Of a DNA stretch of 64,000 bases, positions 46,886 through 55,545 are shown one piece after another. Under the pieces are notes generated by a model. The model did not search any database. It had not been told where the DNA came from and saw only the letters and a list, made by a program, of their open reading frames with translations. The stretch is from the NCBI GenBank assembly GCA_022791975.1, contig JAAWAC010000001.1, positions 1-64,000 of the forward strand, given 5' to 3'. The translations under genes and the position numbers were made by a program. Positions within the stretch are counted from its first letter, which is position 1. Every line of letters starts with the position of its first letter. This DNA is from Lachnospiraceae bacterium (GTDB lineage: Bacteria > Bacillota > Clostridia > Lachnospirales > Lachnospiraceae).

Positions 46886-47563
46886 TTACAAAAACAAAAT
46901 ATCCTTTGCCAGGTGCTCTTTCATCATCCGGGCCGCCTGCTCCTCATTCTTCTCCTCCAGAGCCTTGATAATCCTGGGATGAAACCGGTAGGCTCCGTCG
47001 CTTCCCAGGGCATCCACCACCTTTACCATAGCCTCCCAAAGGACCTCCCGCAAAATATCATACGTCCTAATAATCAGGGGGTTCTTGGTGATACAGGCAA
47101 GCTTATAGTGAAAATCCAGATCCGCCTTGGCCCTCTCCTCCACTTGGGCTCCGGCCCGGTGCATACGCTCCATGGTTTCCCGAAGATACGCAATATCCTC
47201 CGGCCCAGCTAAGGTAGCCGCCACCGCTGCCGTCTCCGTCTCAATCACCCGGCGAAACTCCATAACCTCCCGAATATCGCTGCCTAAATAGGCCACGGAA
47301 ACCAGCCCATTCAGGCAAGCCCCCTTGTCCTCCCCCCTTACGTAGGACCCCTCCCCCAGGCGTGTCTCAATAAGCCCCAGGGCCGTCAGCTGCTGCATAG
47401 CCTGGCGTACCGTAACCTTGCTGACCCCAAAGGCCTCCGCCAGCTTTTCCTCCGAGGGCAGCTTATCTCCCGGCTTCCACTCCCGGTTAATGAGCTGCCT
47501 CTTCATCTGCTCGAACACCTGTTCTTTTACACTCCTGCGCTTGGGTATCTTCTCAATGGCCAT
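46886..47563 (-). CDS. GntR/FadR-family transcriptional regulator (third)
   Basis: A 225-residue paralogue of the regulator at 38157: winged helix with KLPSEEKLAEAFGVSKVTVRQAM, then an FCD domain (DLDFHYKLACITKN). It follows URO-D-like gene 3 by nine bases, so it is in the same transcript, whose promoter carries a TTGT-N3-ACAA palindrome. Probably an autorepressor responding to the substrate of that enzyme. Confidence 0.92.
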   Translation of the reverse strand: MAIEKIPKRRSVKEQVFEQMKRQLINREWKPGDKLPSEEKLAEAFGVSKVTVRQAMQQLTALGLIETRLGEGSYVRGEDKGACLNGLVSVAYLGSDIREVMEFRRVIETETAAVAATLAGPEDIAYLRETMERMHRAGAQVEERAKADLDFHYKLACITKNPLIIRTYDILREVLWEAMVKVVDALGSDGAYRFHPRIIKALEEKNEEQAARMMKEHLAKDILFL

Positions 47564-47572
47564 TCCCTCTTC

Positions 47573-48655
47573 CTACCTCCACCGGGTGGTCAGCACCCGA
47601 TTCAGCTCCCGGGCCCTCTTGGGACTTGGCACAGCCAAATGAAAGAACAACCGCTTATGGGGAAGCTCATCCATCATAAGAGCCAGCTCCTCCTCCCCAA
47701 GTTCCCCTAACACAGCCAGACATTTGTCTGCCTCCAGCACCTGCTTAAACTGGGGCAGCATATCCGCAATGCCCGGTCCCGACACATCCTTGTTAATCTG
47801 GATACATTTGATGGCATCTACGGTGATCATATCATCCAGATGATGGAAGCTGTTGGGATGAAGGTGTACCATAGTGTAATCATATCCCTCACAAATCCGC
47901 TGGGATGTCTCCCGCAGAAATTGATTATAGTGATTCCGTGACAAAATAGCCGCCAAATCCTCCTGATACCACACCAGCTTCCCTGGGGCCCACAGAGAAT
48001 ACAGGCCTCCGGCGTAGCCTCCCTGGAAGGCTGGTATCCGCTTATACTGTTCTTGGGTGAGCATGCGAAGCGCCTCCGCCACCTGGTTAAACTTCTCCTG
48101 CATCAGCTCCGGCTCATCCATAACCGCGTAGGGGAATTCTCCCTGTCCCATCTTGGTTCCCACCACATCGCTGACTCCCCGCAGCAGAGACTGTCCCACA
48201 GGAAAACGTCCCCGGGAAAGCTCCACCAGCTTCTCCGTAAACTCCATATATTTCTGATACCAGGGATTTTCCTCCCTGAGCACCAGCTCTCCCAGCCCTG
48301 CCGGACTGTCGCAGGTGGGAAGGGCCATAAATGCCACCTCCTCGCCCTTAAAGGGGCACCCCATCATAGCCTCCATCCAGGGAATGGCAATGCAGGGCTC
48401 CGCCGTCCAAAAGGCCGTCTGCTCTGCCTCCTCACACTCCTGAAACATGCGCTCATAGTCCCCTAAAAACTCCTCCACTATCACCATCTCTGGTTTCACC
48501 AAGGTATCCTTCACCCGGATTTTCTCTGCTCCCCGAAAACGCTCCGCATAAAAAAAGTCTCCCATCCGGTAGGACACCAAAGGCTCCTCCATCTCCCGGC
48601 CCTCCCAAAAGGCCTTGTGCAGCTCTACCCGCTCCTCCACAGATAATCTCCCCAT
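47573..48655 (-). CDS. Uroporphyrinogen-decarboxylase-like protein 3
   Basis: A 360-residue URO-D-fold protein. Where the relatives carry H-x-C-G, this one has VHLHPNSFHHLDD, with His residues but no cysteine, so a zinc thiolate site is absent. It may bind metal through histidines or use a different chemistry. First gene of a uroD3-gntR pair. ATG follows AAAGGAG. Confidence 0.82.
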   Translation of the reverse strand: MGRLSVEERVELHKAFWEGREMEEPLVSYRMGDFFYAERFRGAEKIRVKDTLVKPEMVIVEEFLGDYERMFQECEEAEQTAFWTAEPCIAIPWMEAMMGCPFKGEEVAFMALPTCDSPAGLGELVLREENPWYQKYMEFTEKLVELSRGRFPVGQSLLRGVSDVVGTKMGQGEFPYAVMDEPELMQEKFNQVAEALRMLTQEQYKRIPAFQGGYAGGLYSLWAPGKLVWYQEDLAAILSRNHYNQFLRETSQRICEGYDYTMVHLHPNSFHHLDDMITVDAIKCIQINKDVSGPGIADMLPQFKQVLEADKCLAVLGELGEEELALMMDELPHKRLFFHLAVPSPKRARELNRVLTTRWR

Positions 48656-48766
48656 GATTTCCCTTCTCCTTTCCCGAAAGATCTAAGGCTCTTCCAGCTT
48701 TTCTTCCCTTTTTCTCCGCCCTTTGACGAAGCTTCAGGCTATCAGTTTGTAGTTTATAGTTTGTAG

Positions 48767-48777
48767 TTGTATTACAA
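48767..48777. promoter_or_regulatory. TTGT-N3-ACAA operator upstream of URO-D-like gene 3
   Basis: TTGTATTACAA, matching TNGTNNNACNA, 10 bases after the -10 box. Confidence 0.6.
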
Positions 48778-48787
48778 ATATGCAAAT

Positions 48788-48816
48788 ACTATAGCACATC
48801 CTCTCCCCCATGTCCA
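48788..48816 (-). promoter_or_regulatory. Promoter of URO-D-like gene 3 and gntR
   Basis: TGGACA (48811-48816), 17 bases, TATAGT (48788-48793), with TGC before the -10. Confidence 0.65.
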
Positions 48817-48830
48817 GTAGAAAAACAAAA

Positions 48831-48857
48831 AAAGACCTGCCAAGTAAGCAGATCTTT
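48831..48857 (-). terminator. Terminator after the HPr-like gene
   Basis: AAAGATCTGC / GCAGGTCTTT with one mismatch, followed on the minus strand by TTTTGTTTTT. Confidence 0.7.
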
Positions 48858-48889
48858 CTTTTGAAGTTCCCTTCCGTGTTGTCTCTATC

Positions 48890-49117
48890 CTATGAAGCTA
48901 TCGCGAACTTCTGAAGTAAGTTTTCAAACTCCGGGTTTTGTCCTCCGTATTTCACTGTGAGAACCTTGGACAAATCCATGCTAAAAACGCCTACAATGGA
49001 TTTTGCGTCAATAACCACCCGGTCATAAGAAATGTCCACATCAAAATCACAGGTCTCTGCTGCTTTTACAAATTCTGTCACATCTGCGGCTCCCAGCCTG
49101 ATCTTTTTTTCCCGCAT
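48890..49117 (-). CDS. HPr-like (Crh-type) protein lacking the phosphorylatable histidine
   Basis: A 75-residue HPr fold. Aligned with HPr, the loop that should read G-x-H-A-R-P is missing (AADVTEFVKAA instead), while the regulatory Ser block is kept: DAKSIVGVFSM, with Ser40 in the place of Ser46. HPr proteins of this type (Crh) cannot pass phosphate in the PTS but can be serine-phosphorylated and act in carbon catabolite control. The start at 49117 follows GGGTGG; the longer frame to 49273 adds residues unlike HPr. Confidence 0.78.
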   Translation of the reverse strand: MREKKIRLGAADVTEFVKAAETCDFDVDISYDRVVIDAKSIVGVFSMDLSKVLTVKYGGQNPEFENLLQKFAIAS

Positions 49118-49386
49118 TCTAAAATCCACCCTTTCAAAATACTCGTACAATAAGCTTCTCAAATTTAGTATTTCCTTTGTTTTGCAAATTATGCCAGCTA
49201 ATTTGAAATTTGTCAATTCCCTTTTTTTGCCTTGTTTTACAGGCATTCTTCCCTCTCTGTTACTCCTGCACAAAGAAAAAGCGGTATTTTTTTATAGATT
49301 GCCCAAAGAGGCTTTTTCTATTTTCCATTTTTTTCCATTTAACCTTCAAGTCCCTATAAAAATGCACATTTCTATCCCAGGATTTT

Positions 49387-50175
49387 CTACACCTCTTTCT
49401 CTCCCCTTTTCCCGGCAAACTCCAGCATATAAGGCCGAAAACGCATGGCTAACAGCTGTCTTTGGAGCTTTGGATTGATCCGTGCCTCCACCGCAATGCT
49501 CTCGTGGAAGCATTTCCAAAGCCTGGCCATGCGCTCCTCCTTCTCTGACACCCAGGCAAGCCGCTCCTCCCTTAGCTGCCCGTCCTCTAGCAGAACCCAA
49601 CCCGTATCTGCCTGGTAAACAGCCAAAAGCCTGCGGCCCACATCGTGAATCATCCAGTTCTCATGGCGCAGTCTGTCCGCAAAATAGGGAGCCAAAAAGG
49701 GTAGCACCTGATGCTTTGGCTCTATCTTTGCATACAAAACCCCATTGTAAAGCTCCGCAAATCGCACAAATCCCATAAGCTTATGCGCCTCATGCCAGGT
49801 TTTCTGGCTCAACTCCATCACCGTGGCCACCGGACCGTAGGTAAGACAGTTTATCACCTGGCATCCCCGTTCCAGGGACAGCCCCAAAACTACCATGCGG
49901 TAAATGGCATCTGCTTTCCGCCCGTCTGAAGAAGCTGCCGCCTGGCAAATATATTCGGTGCTCTCCTCCCCCAGCCTGTTTCGAATGGTCCGCAACACCT
50001 TGTCCGCCTTATCTCTGTCCGTCCTGACAGGCATATATTGACAAAACAACTCCAAGGTTTTCTCCTGCTCCACCTCCAGCCGGACATTTCCATGTCCCAG
50101 GCCACTGTCCCAGGCATCGTATACACCGGTCAAGATGCCATCCAGGCTGTCCTCACATACAAAAACCGTTGTCAT
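49387..50175 (-). CDS. TIGR03915-family putative DNA repair protein
   Basis: About 262 residues; the characteristic start MTTVFVCEDSLDGILTGVYDAW and the C-terminal RPYMLEF block mark the TIGR03915 family. It is always found beside the radical-SAM protein encoded just upstream (TIGR03916) and is proposed to act with it on DNA. The fold resembles a uracil-DNA-glycosylase-associated module, but I cannot show catalytic residues. The start is at 50175. Confidence 0.88.
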   Translation of the reverse strand: MTTVFVCEDSLDGILTGVYDAWDSGLGHGNVRLEVEQEKTLELFCQYMPVRTDRDKADKVLRTIRNRLGEESTEYICQAAASSDGRKADAIYRMVVLGLSLERGCQVINCLTYGPVATVMELSQKTWHEAHKLMGFVRFAELYNGVLYAKIEPKHQVLPFLAPYFADRLRHENWMIHDVGRRLLAVYQADTGWVLLEDGQLREERLAWVSEKEERMARLWKCFHESIAVEARINPKLQRQLLAMRFRPYMLEFAGKRGEKEV

Positions 50176-50302
50176 TCCTTCCACTTCCATCCCTAGGGTA
50201 CCCCTTTTCTTATTTCCCTATCTCCCGTAGGCCAAAAAGCTCTCAACGCCTCTCCCTCCGGGAGCCTTCCCTAACGTCCACGTCTTTCTTCTTCCCAGTC
50301 TC

Positions 50303-51706
50303 TCAGCAGGCTCTTTGCCCCTGGGCATTTCCTGCTGCCTCCAGTCCCTGCACAGCCCTCAGCACCTCCTCCTCCGTGCCTCCGCCCTCTAAATCGTGAT
50401 AGGGAATATGGCAGTCATCAAAGAGAGACAGCTGTCGGTAGGTAGTCTGGTTGCCCACCTCAAAGGGAAGCTTTTCCTTGAGATAGAGAAGATTTCGGGT
50501 GATATAATCCTCCTCAAGCTTTACCGGATACATCATGCGTCCACTACAGGTAATAAAATACAGGGCCCTTTTCAATACCACCCCCATGCGCTTTAAATCT
50601 TCAAAATCCACGGTTCCCATCTTTCTGGCCCGCACAATCCGCTGGGCAGACTTGGGTCCAATCCCCGGCACCCGCAAAATCTTATAGTAATCCGCCCGAT
50701 TGATCTCCACGGGAAACAGCTCCAAATGACTCAAAGCCCAGTCACATTTGGGATCCAACAGCACATTAAAATTGGGCTTTTTCTCCGACAGTAACTCCTT
50801 GGCCTGAAAGCCGTAATACCGCAACAGCCAGTCCGCCTGATACAGCCGGTGCTCCCGCAGAAGGGGTGGGCCTCCCGGTAAGACTGGCAGGTGTTCATCC
50901 TCATTTACACGCACAAACGCCGAGTAAAACACTCTCTTTAATTCAAACTTCTTGTACAGGCTCTCAGCCACGCTGATCACCTGGAAATCCGTCTCAGGCG
51001 TGGCCCCGATGATCAGCTGGGTGGACTGACCTGCCGGCACAAACCGGGGGGCGTGCCGGTACACCACCAGCTCCTTTTTATTCTCCTGCATCCGGTTCTG
51101 CACCAGGCGCATGGGCTTTAAGATCTTCCCCCGGCTTTTGTTGGGCGCCAGAGCCTTTAATCCTTCCGCCGTGGGAAGCTCCAGATTCACACTCATGCGA
51201 TCCGCCAGATACCCGGTTTTTTCCACCAGCTCCGCCGCTGCCCCTGGAATGGCCTTTACATGGATGTAACCCCAGAAGTGATATTCATACCGAAGCTTAT
51301 ACAAGGTCTGATAGATAAGCTCCATGGTATAATTGGGAGTATACAAAATCCCGGAGCTTAAAAAAAGTCCCTCAATATAATTGCGCTTATAAAACTCCAG
51401 CACCAGATCGCAGATCTCCTGGGGCGTAAAAGAAGCCCTGGGCACATCATTGCTGGCTCGGTTGAGACAATATTTACAGTCATAAATGCATTCATTGGTA
51501 AACAAAATTTTCAGAAGAGAAATACACCGGCCATCCGCAGAAAAGCTGTGGCAAATGCCGGCCTGGGTACAATTTCCCATACCCCGGCCCCCGTTTTGCC
51601 GCTCCGTCCCGCTGGAGGTACAGGCCACATCATACTTGGCCGCATCTGACAAAATCTTAAGCTTCTCCCCCAAAGGCAGATCCTCCGCCACATAAACCTG
51701 CTGCAT
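50303..51706 (-). CDS. Radical SAM protein, putative DNA modification/repair (TIGR03916)
   Basis: About 467 residues. The radical-SAM cluster motif C-x3-C-x2-C is CIYDCKYC around residue 75-82. A helix-hairpin-helix DNA-binding motif (RVPGIGPKSAQRIVRARKMG) lies near residue 345, which supports DNA as substrate. The start at 51706 was chosen because the longer frame to 51814 crosses a strong terminator hairpin. It forms a conserved pair with TIGR03915. Confidence 0.92.
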   Translation of the reverse strand: MQQVYVAEDLPLGEKLKILSDAAKYDVACTSSGTERQNGGRGMGNCTQAGICHSFSADGRCISLLKILFTNECIYDCKYCLNRASNDVPRASFTPQEICDLVLEFYKRNYIEGLFLSSGILYTPNYTMELIYQTLYKLRYEYHFWGYIHVKAIPGAAAELVEKTGYLADRMSVNLELPTAEGLKALAPNKSRGKILKPMRLVQNRMQENKKELVVYRHAPRFVPAGQSTQLIIGATPETDFQVISVAESLYKKFELKRVFYSAFVRVNEDEHLPVLPGGPPLLREHRLYQADWLLRYYGFQAKELLSEKKPNFNVLLDPKCDWALSHLELFPVEINRADYYKILRVPGIGPKSAQRIVRARKMGTVDFEDLKRMGVVLKRALYFITCSGRMMYPVKLEEDYITRNLLYLKEKLPFEVGNQTTYRQLSLFDDCHIPYHDLEGGGTEEEVLRAVQGLEAAGNAQGQRAC

Positions 51707-51761
51707 CGCAAAAACCCTTTCCAGAACATTTGTTTGTTTTAATAATACCACAAACCAAAAG

Positions 51762-51807
51762 AAAGCGCAAGAGGAATCGAACAAATTTTCGATTCCTCTT
51801 GCGCTTT
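51762..51807 (-). terminator. Very strong terminator after the DUF4129 gene
   Basis: 19-bp perfect stem, AAAGCGCAAGAGGAATCGA with its complement, 8-base loop, T-rich on the minus strand. Confidence 0.85.
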
Positions 51808-51850
51808 TCACCAAAATAACTGTTTTCCTGCTTTTATCCGGCCGTTTTTC

Positions 51851-53143
51851 TCACCGAAACACCCGCTTCCACTCTTTTACCTGGCTGGCGCTTCCCGCCC
51901 AGGCTTTTCCACTGTAAAAAAACATCTCCAACGCCCGGGCCATCTCCTCCAGGGTCTCCCCCTGTCCATCCCTGGAAAGCTTCTCCTCCCCGGCCAGACG
52001 ACGCAGATACCCTTCCGGGCTTTCCCAGGTCTCCCGGGCCATCTCATGTCTTCGTCCATATTTCTCTGCTCTCAGCAAAAGAACCTGCAAAGAATTTCTC
52101 TGGCGCAGACACCGAAGGCGAAAAAGCAAAGCCCGCACCCATCTCTCCAAAAACGCCCAAAGCTTTTGTCCAACCAGACTTCTTCGCCTCAGCCTCTCCC
52201 TGGAACCGGCCACTCCTCCAGCCTGCCCCAAAAGCCGTACCTGCCCAAAGCGTCGCAATAGCCACACAAAGCCAACGCCCACCGCAAGAACTGCTAAAAT
52301 CATCAAAAGTGGCAGTCCCCATGGGGGAAGGCCGCCCATCTCCAATGGCAGCTCCTCCAGCCCGGAAGCTCCCTGTGGCGGCTCCATAAGAGGCATCTCT
52401 GCCTCCCCCACAGGAAAGAGAGCCACAAGCCTGTCCAAACAGTCCCCCAAAAAGGTCAGCACCCACCGGCCCCCCTGAAGCACCAGGTCCACCAAAAGCC
52501 CCAGCACCTGTCTACCCCTGCTGGAAAATGCCGCCGCAAAGCCCAGACCGCAAAGAGCCAGAAGCAAAAACAGGGTTCCCAATAGAAACGCCCCCTGCAC
52601 CCGGCCTCCCCGATCCTTTCCTTCCTGCTCCCTCATCACTCTGGTGAGAATCAGGGAGAGCAGGCTAAAAATCACCCCAGCCAGCACTCCATAACGGCTG
52701 GGGGAATCCGGTGCTATCTGCATCTCCTCCAGGAACAGCAGAATCCCCAGCAAAATCAACATGCCCTCCGTTTGCACCAAGGTCTGATTGGGTCGCACCC
52801 CCAACCGAGCTGTCTCCTCGGCCATAACCAGCGAGATCCCATAGAAGATCACGGCAAAAATCCGGGCAGCCAGCCCCTGCGCCTGCATCCAATAGAGATT
52901 CCCCAGAATAGAAAGCAAAATCCAGGCAGCTCCATGCATCCACAGATACCGTGCCAGAGAGCCTCCCCTCCTGAAAAACGCCAGATCCAACCCATATATT
53001 CCCAGCACCCACAAAAGCCAGGGGAGAAGGGCTGGTGTCATGGCTGTCCCTGTCTGGTAATAAGAAATCAGCCGGTAAGCTGTATCCATTCCCACCACAT
53101 AGCACAGCAAAAGAGAAGCTCCCACAAAGTATTTTGCCCTCAT
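51851..53143 (-). CDS. DUF4129-domain membrane protein
   Basis: A 430-residue protein with about eight membrane helices and a C-terminal DUF4129-like cytoplasmic tail (YLRRLAGEEKLSRDG, ALEMFFYSG). In most genomes this domain is joined to a transglutaminase core, which is missing here. Third gene of MoxR-DUF58-DUF4129, coupled to DUF58 by ATGA overlap. Probably part of an envelope or secretion complex. Confidence 0.8.
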   Translation of the reverse strand: MRAKYFVGASLLLCYVVGMDTAYRLISYYQTGTAMTPALLPWLLWVLGIYGLDLAFFRRGGSLARYLWMHGAAWILLSILGNLYWMQAQGLAARIFAVIFYGISLVMAEETARLGVRPNQTLVQTEGMLILLGILLFLEEMQIAPDSPSRYGVLAGVIFSLLSLILTRVMREQEGKDRGGRVQGAFLLGTLFLLLALCGLGFAAAFSSRGRQVLGLLVDLVLQGGRWVLTFLGDCLDRLVALFPVGEAEMPLMEPPQGASGLEELPLEMGGLPPWGLPLLMILAVLAVGVGFVWLLRRFGQVRLLGQAGGVAGSRERLRRRSLVGQKLWAFLERWVRALLFRLRCLRQRNSLQVLLLRAEKYGRRHEMARETWESPEGYLRRLAGEEKLSRDGQGETLEEMARALEMFFYSGKAWAGSASQVKEWKRVFR

Positions 53144-54495
53144 TTTGCAGCCTCCCTTCTCACCCTGTCAAGATCCAGCACCGGCCAGCCAAAGGACTCC
53201 CCCGCCTTTCTGGTAAGCAAGGTGACACCCGTGTCTCCCCAACGATGCAGAAACTCCGGACAGGTCATGGACTCTGGACTTTCTACCACCACATAGACTT
53301 GCCCCAGGCTCCTCCTCTTTTCCAGAAGCTGTGCGCTGTCAAAATAGGTCTGCTCTCCCCCGTAGGAAATTCCGGCAAGGGCCGACAGAAGCCGATGCTC
53401 CCACCCCTCCGCAGAGGAAGGGGGAAAAAATGTCCCAGCGCTCCACCTTCGGCTCTTTTTCTCCTCCCCTTCTTCGCTCCCTGTCGTCTGTTCTCTCACA
53501 AGGTCACGCTTTTTTGATTCCGGCTCTCCCGGCCCCATCTCCTGAAAGGGCAACCCCAGGCCGCAGGCCATTCCCCGCTCCAAAAGGGATACAAAAAGGG
53601 AGCCAAGAATGCTCAGCATTTCCTCCAGCTCCTCCTCCCTGCACTCCCGGCGCAGCTCATGCCTCTCCTCATCCTCCACCTCTCTGGAAAAGGACCCCAG
53701 ATCCAGGAGGAAAAAGGAAGCCCGGGGCTGTACCCGCTCATACACATTTACCTGCACCTGATTCTGCCTGGCCAGCATCCGCCAGTTAATCCCCTTCACC
53801 GGGTCACCATACTGGTAATCCCGTATACTTTTCAGCAGCGTCGGGTCCTCATAAATGCCACGTCCTCCTAAATCCACATCATACATCTGCCGAAGAAGGG
53901 GCTCCGGGTCCACCTCCTGTAGCCGGGGATAGACCACAAACACCGGAGGATTCCAAAGGGGATACTTTTTCCTTCGAATACACAGCCCAAAGCCGTCCCC
54001 GGAAAGAGCAATTAGCTCCTCCAGGAAAAAAATCCCCCGCCGGACCGCCCGAAACCAGGTCTCCCATTCCAGCTGCTCATGCCATAAGATCCAGGCAAAC
54101 TTCCGTTTCCACACGGAATAAAAGGCCTCCCCCGTCTGATCCTGGTGCCACGCTCTGGTAAAATCCTCCTCCGGCTCCACGCATTCCTGTCGGCCCCATG
54201 CAAAAAGCAGCTCCAGCCAGATGACAGGCAGAAACTTTCGATTTTCAATCCGAAAAACAGCGGGAATCCGCTCCCCTACAAAGCCGCTTCGGTTAGGCGC
54301 CTCTACCGAAATTACCACATCCTTTAACGCCCTCTGCCCCCAAAAATAGGATACAGAAAATAAAAGGGTCAGAAACATAAAAAACACTGCCAGAGAAAAA
54401 AGCCCAAAGTAGCTGCTTACCAACACCAGCGCCGCAAAAACCAAAATCGCGCCCCGGTTTGCAAAGCTACTGGAAAAATTCTGCCTATTTTCCAC
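53140..54495 (-). CDS. DUF58 domain protein
   Basis: About 451 residues. Two N-terminal membrane helices (residues about 17-60), then the DUF58 core with GRGIYEDPTLLKSIRDYQYG and DPVKGINWRMLARQNQ, a von Willebrand-A-like fold. The start is GTG at 54495, seven bases after GGGAGGGGGAG; an earlier ATG at 54588 would overlap moxR by 104 bases. Partner of the MoxR ATPase. Confidence 0.9.
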   Translation of the reverse strand: MENRQNFSSSFANRGAILVFAALVLVSSYFGLFSLAVFFMFLTLLFSVSYFWGQRALKDVVISVEAPNRSGFVGERIPAVFRIENRKFLPVIWLELLFAWGRQECVEPEEDFTRAWHQDQTGEAFYSVWKRKFAWILWHEQLEWETWFRAVRRGIFFLEELIALSGDGFGLCIRRKKYPLWNPPVFVVYPRLQEVDPEPLLRQMYDVDLGGRGIYEDPTLLKSIRDYQYGDPVKGINWRMLARQNQVQVNVYERVQPRASFFLLDLGSFSREVEDEERHELRRECREEELEEMLSILGSLFVSLLERGMACGLGLPFQEMGPGEPESKKRDLVREQTTGSEEGEEKKSRRWSAGTFFPPSSAEGWEHRLLSALAGISYGGEQTYFDSAQLLEKRRSLGQVYVVVESPESMTCPEFLHRWGDTGVTLLTRKAGESFGWPVLDLDRVRREAAK

Positions 54496-55453
54496 CGAAC
54501 AGCTCCCCCTCCCTGGGCGGCACCGGGCATTCCCGGATAATCTCCTCCATAACCTGTTCCGGAACTTTCCCGTTAAATCTAGCCTCACTGGTAAGCAAAA
54601 TCCGATGGCTCAAGATGGGCAGCGCAATCTCCTGCACATCCTCGGGGGTCACGTATTCCCGCCCCTTTAAAAGAGCCCAGGCCTTCCCCCCCTGATAGAG
54701 AGAGCGGGATGCCCGGGGGCTGGCCCCATATTTCAGCAGCCGATGCCCTCTGGTCCGGTGAACCAGCTCCACCATATAAGCTTTCACATAGTCACTGACA
54801 AAAATCCCCTCCTGCTCCCTCCAAGCCCCCAAAAGCTGCTCCGGGGAAGCCACCTGACGAAGAATTCCGTAATCTGTCCCATCCCCCAGAGAGGTGAGCA
54901 TCTGTACCTCCTCCTCAGCCGTGGGATACCCCAGAGACAGCCGGACAAAAAACCGGTCCATCTGGGCTGCAGGCAGATGAAAGGTGCTCTCACTCTCCAC
55001 AGGATTCTGGGTAGCCATGACAAAAAAGGGCCTGGGCAGAGGGTGGCTCTCCCCGTCCACTGTCACCTGGCGCTCTTCCATAGCCTCCAAAAGAGCAGCC
55101 TGAGTCCTGGGAATGGCCCGGTTAATCTCATCAGCCAGGAGAATATGGGAGTTCACCGGCCCCTCCACAAAGCGAAAATCTCCGGTTCTCTGATCATAAA
55201 TATTCATGCCTGTAATGTCCGAGGGCAACAGATCCGGAGTAAACTGAATCCGCCTGTAATCACAGCCCAGCACCGCCGACAAGGTCCGGACCAAGGTGGT
55301 CTTTCCGCTGCCTGGCAGATCCTCCAGCAGAATATGCCCTCCCGCCAAAATCGCCATCATCATATAAGAGATCTGCCTGCGCTTGCCAATGATAATTTTC
55401 TCCACCTCTTCTATGCAGGCATTCGCCAGTGCAGAGCCTGTCTGTCCTCCCAT
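54485..55453 (-). CDS. MoxR-family AAA+ ATPase
   Basis: A 322-residue AAA+ chaperone-like ATPase. Walker A is GSGKTTL in LEDLPGSGKTTLVR, Walker B ILLADEINRA, with sensor 1 MATQNP and arginine finger in FFVRLSLGYP. MoxR proteins activate metal- or cofactor-containing partners through VWA/DUF58 proteins. First gene of the three-gene set. Confidence 0.95.
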   Translation of the reverse strand: MGGQTGSALANACIEEVEKIIIGKRRQISYMMMAILAGGHILLEDLPGSGKTTLVRTLSAVLGCDYRRIQFTPDLLPSDITGMNIYDQRTGDFRFVEGPVNSHILLADEINRAIPRTQAALLEAMEERQVTVDGESHPLPRPFFVMATQNPVESESTFHLPAAQMDRFFVRLSLGYPTAEEEVQMLTSLGDGTDYGILRQVASPEQLLGAWREQEGIFVSDYVKAYMVELVHRTRGHRLLKYGASPRASRSLYQGGKAWALLKGREYVTPEDVQEIALPILSHRILLTSEARFNGKVPEQVMEEIIRECPVPPREGELFGGK

Positions 55454-55545
55454 AGCATTTCCTCTCCTTCCTGTTCAGATCTCCCCCCTGAAAAACTTAC
55501 CTCAAAAGCAACTTGTGCCTCTCGCAGAGCCCTTTTGGGCCTGTC

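Noticed and set aside
51707-51814. Longer start for the radical SAM protein at 51814
   Set aside because: It lies across a 19-bp terminator stem and encodes residues unlike the family.
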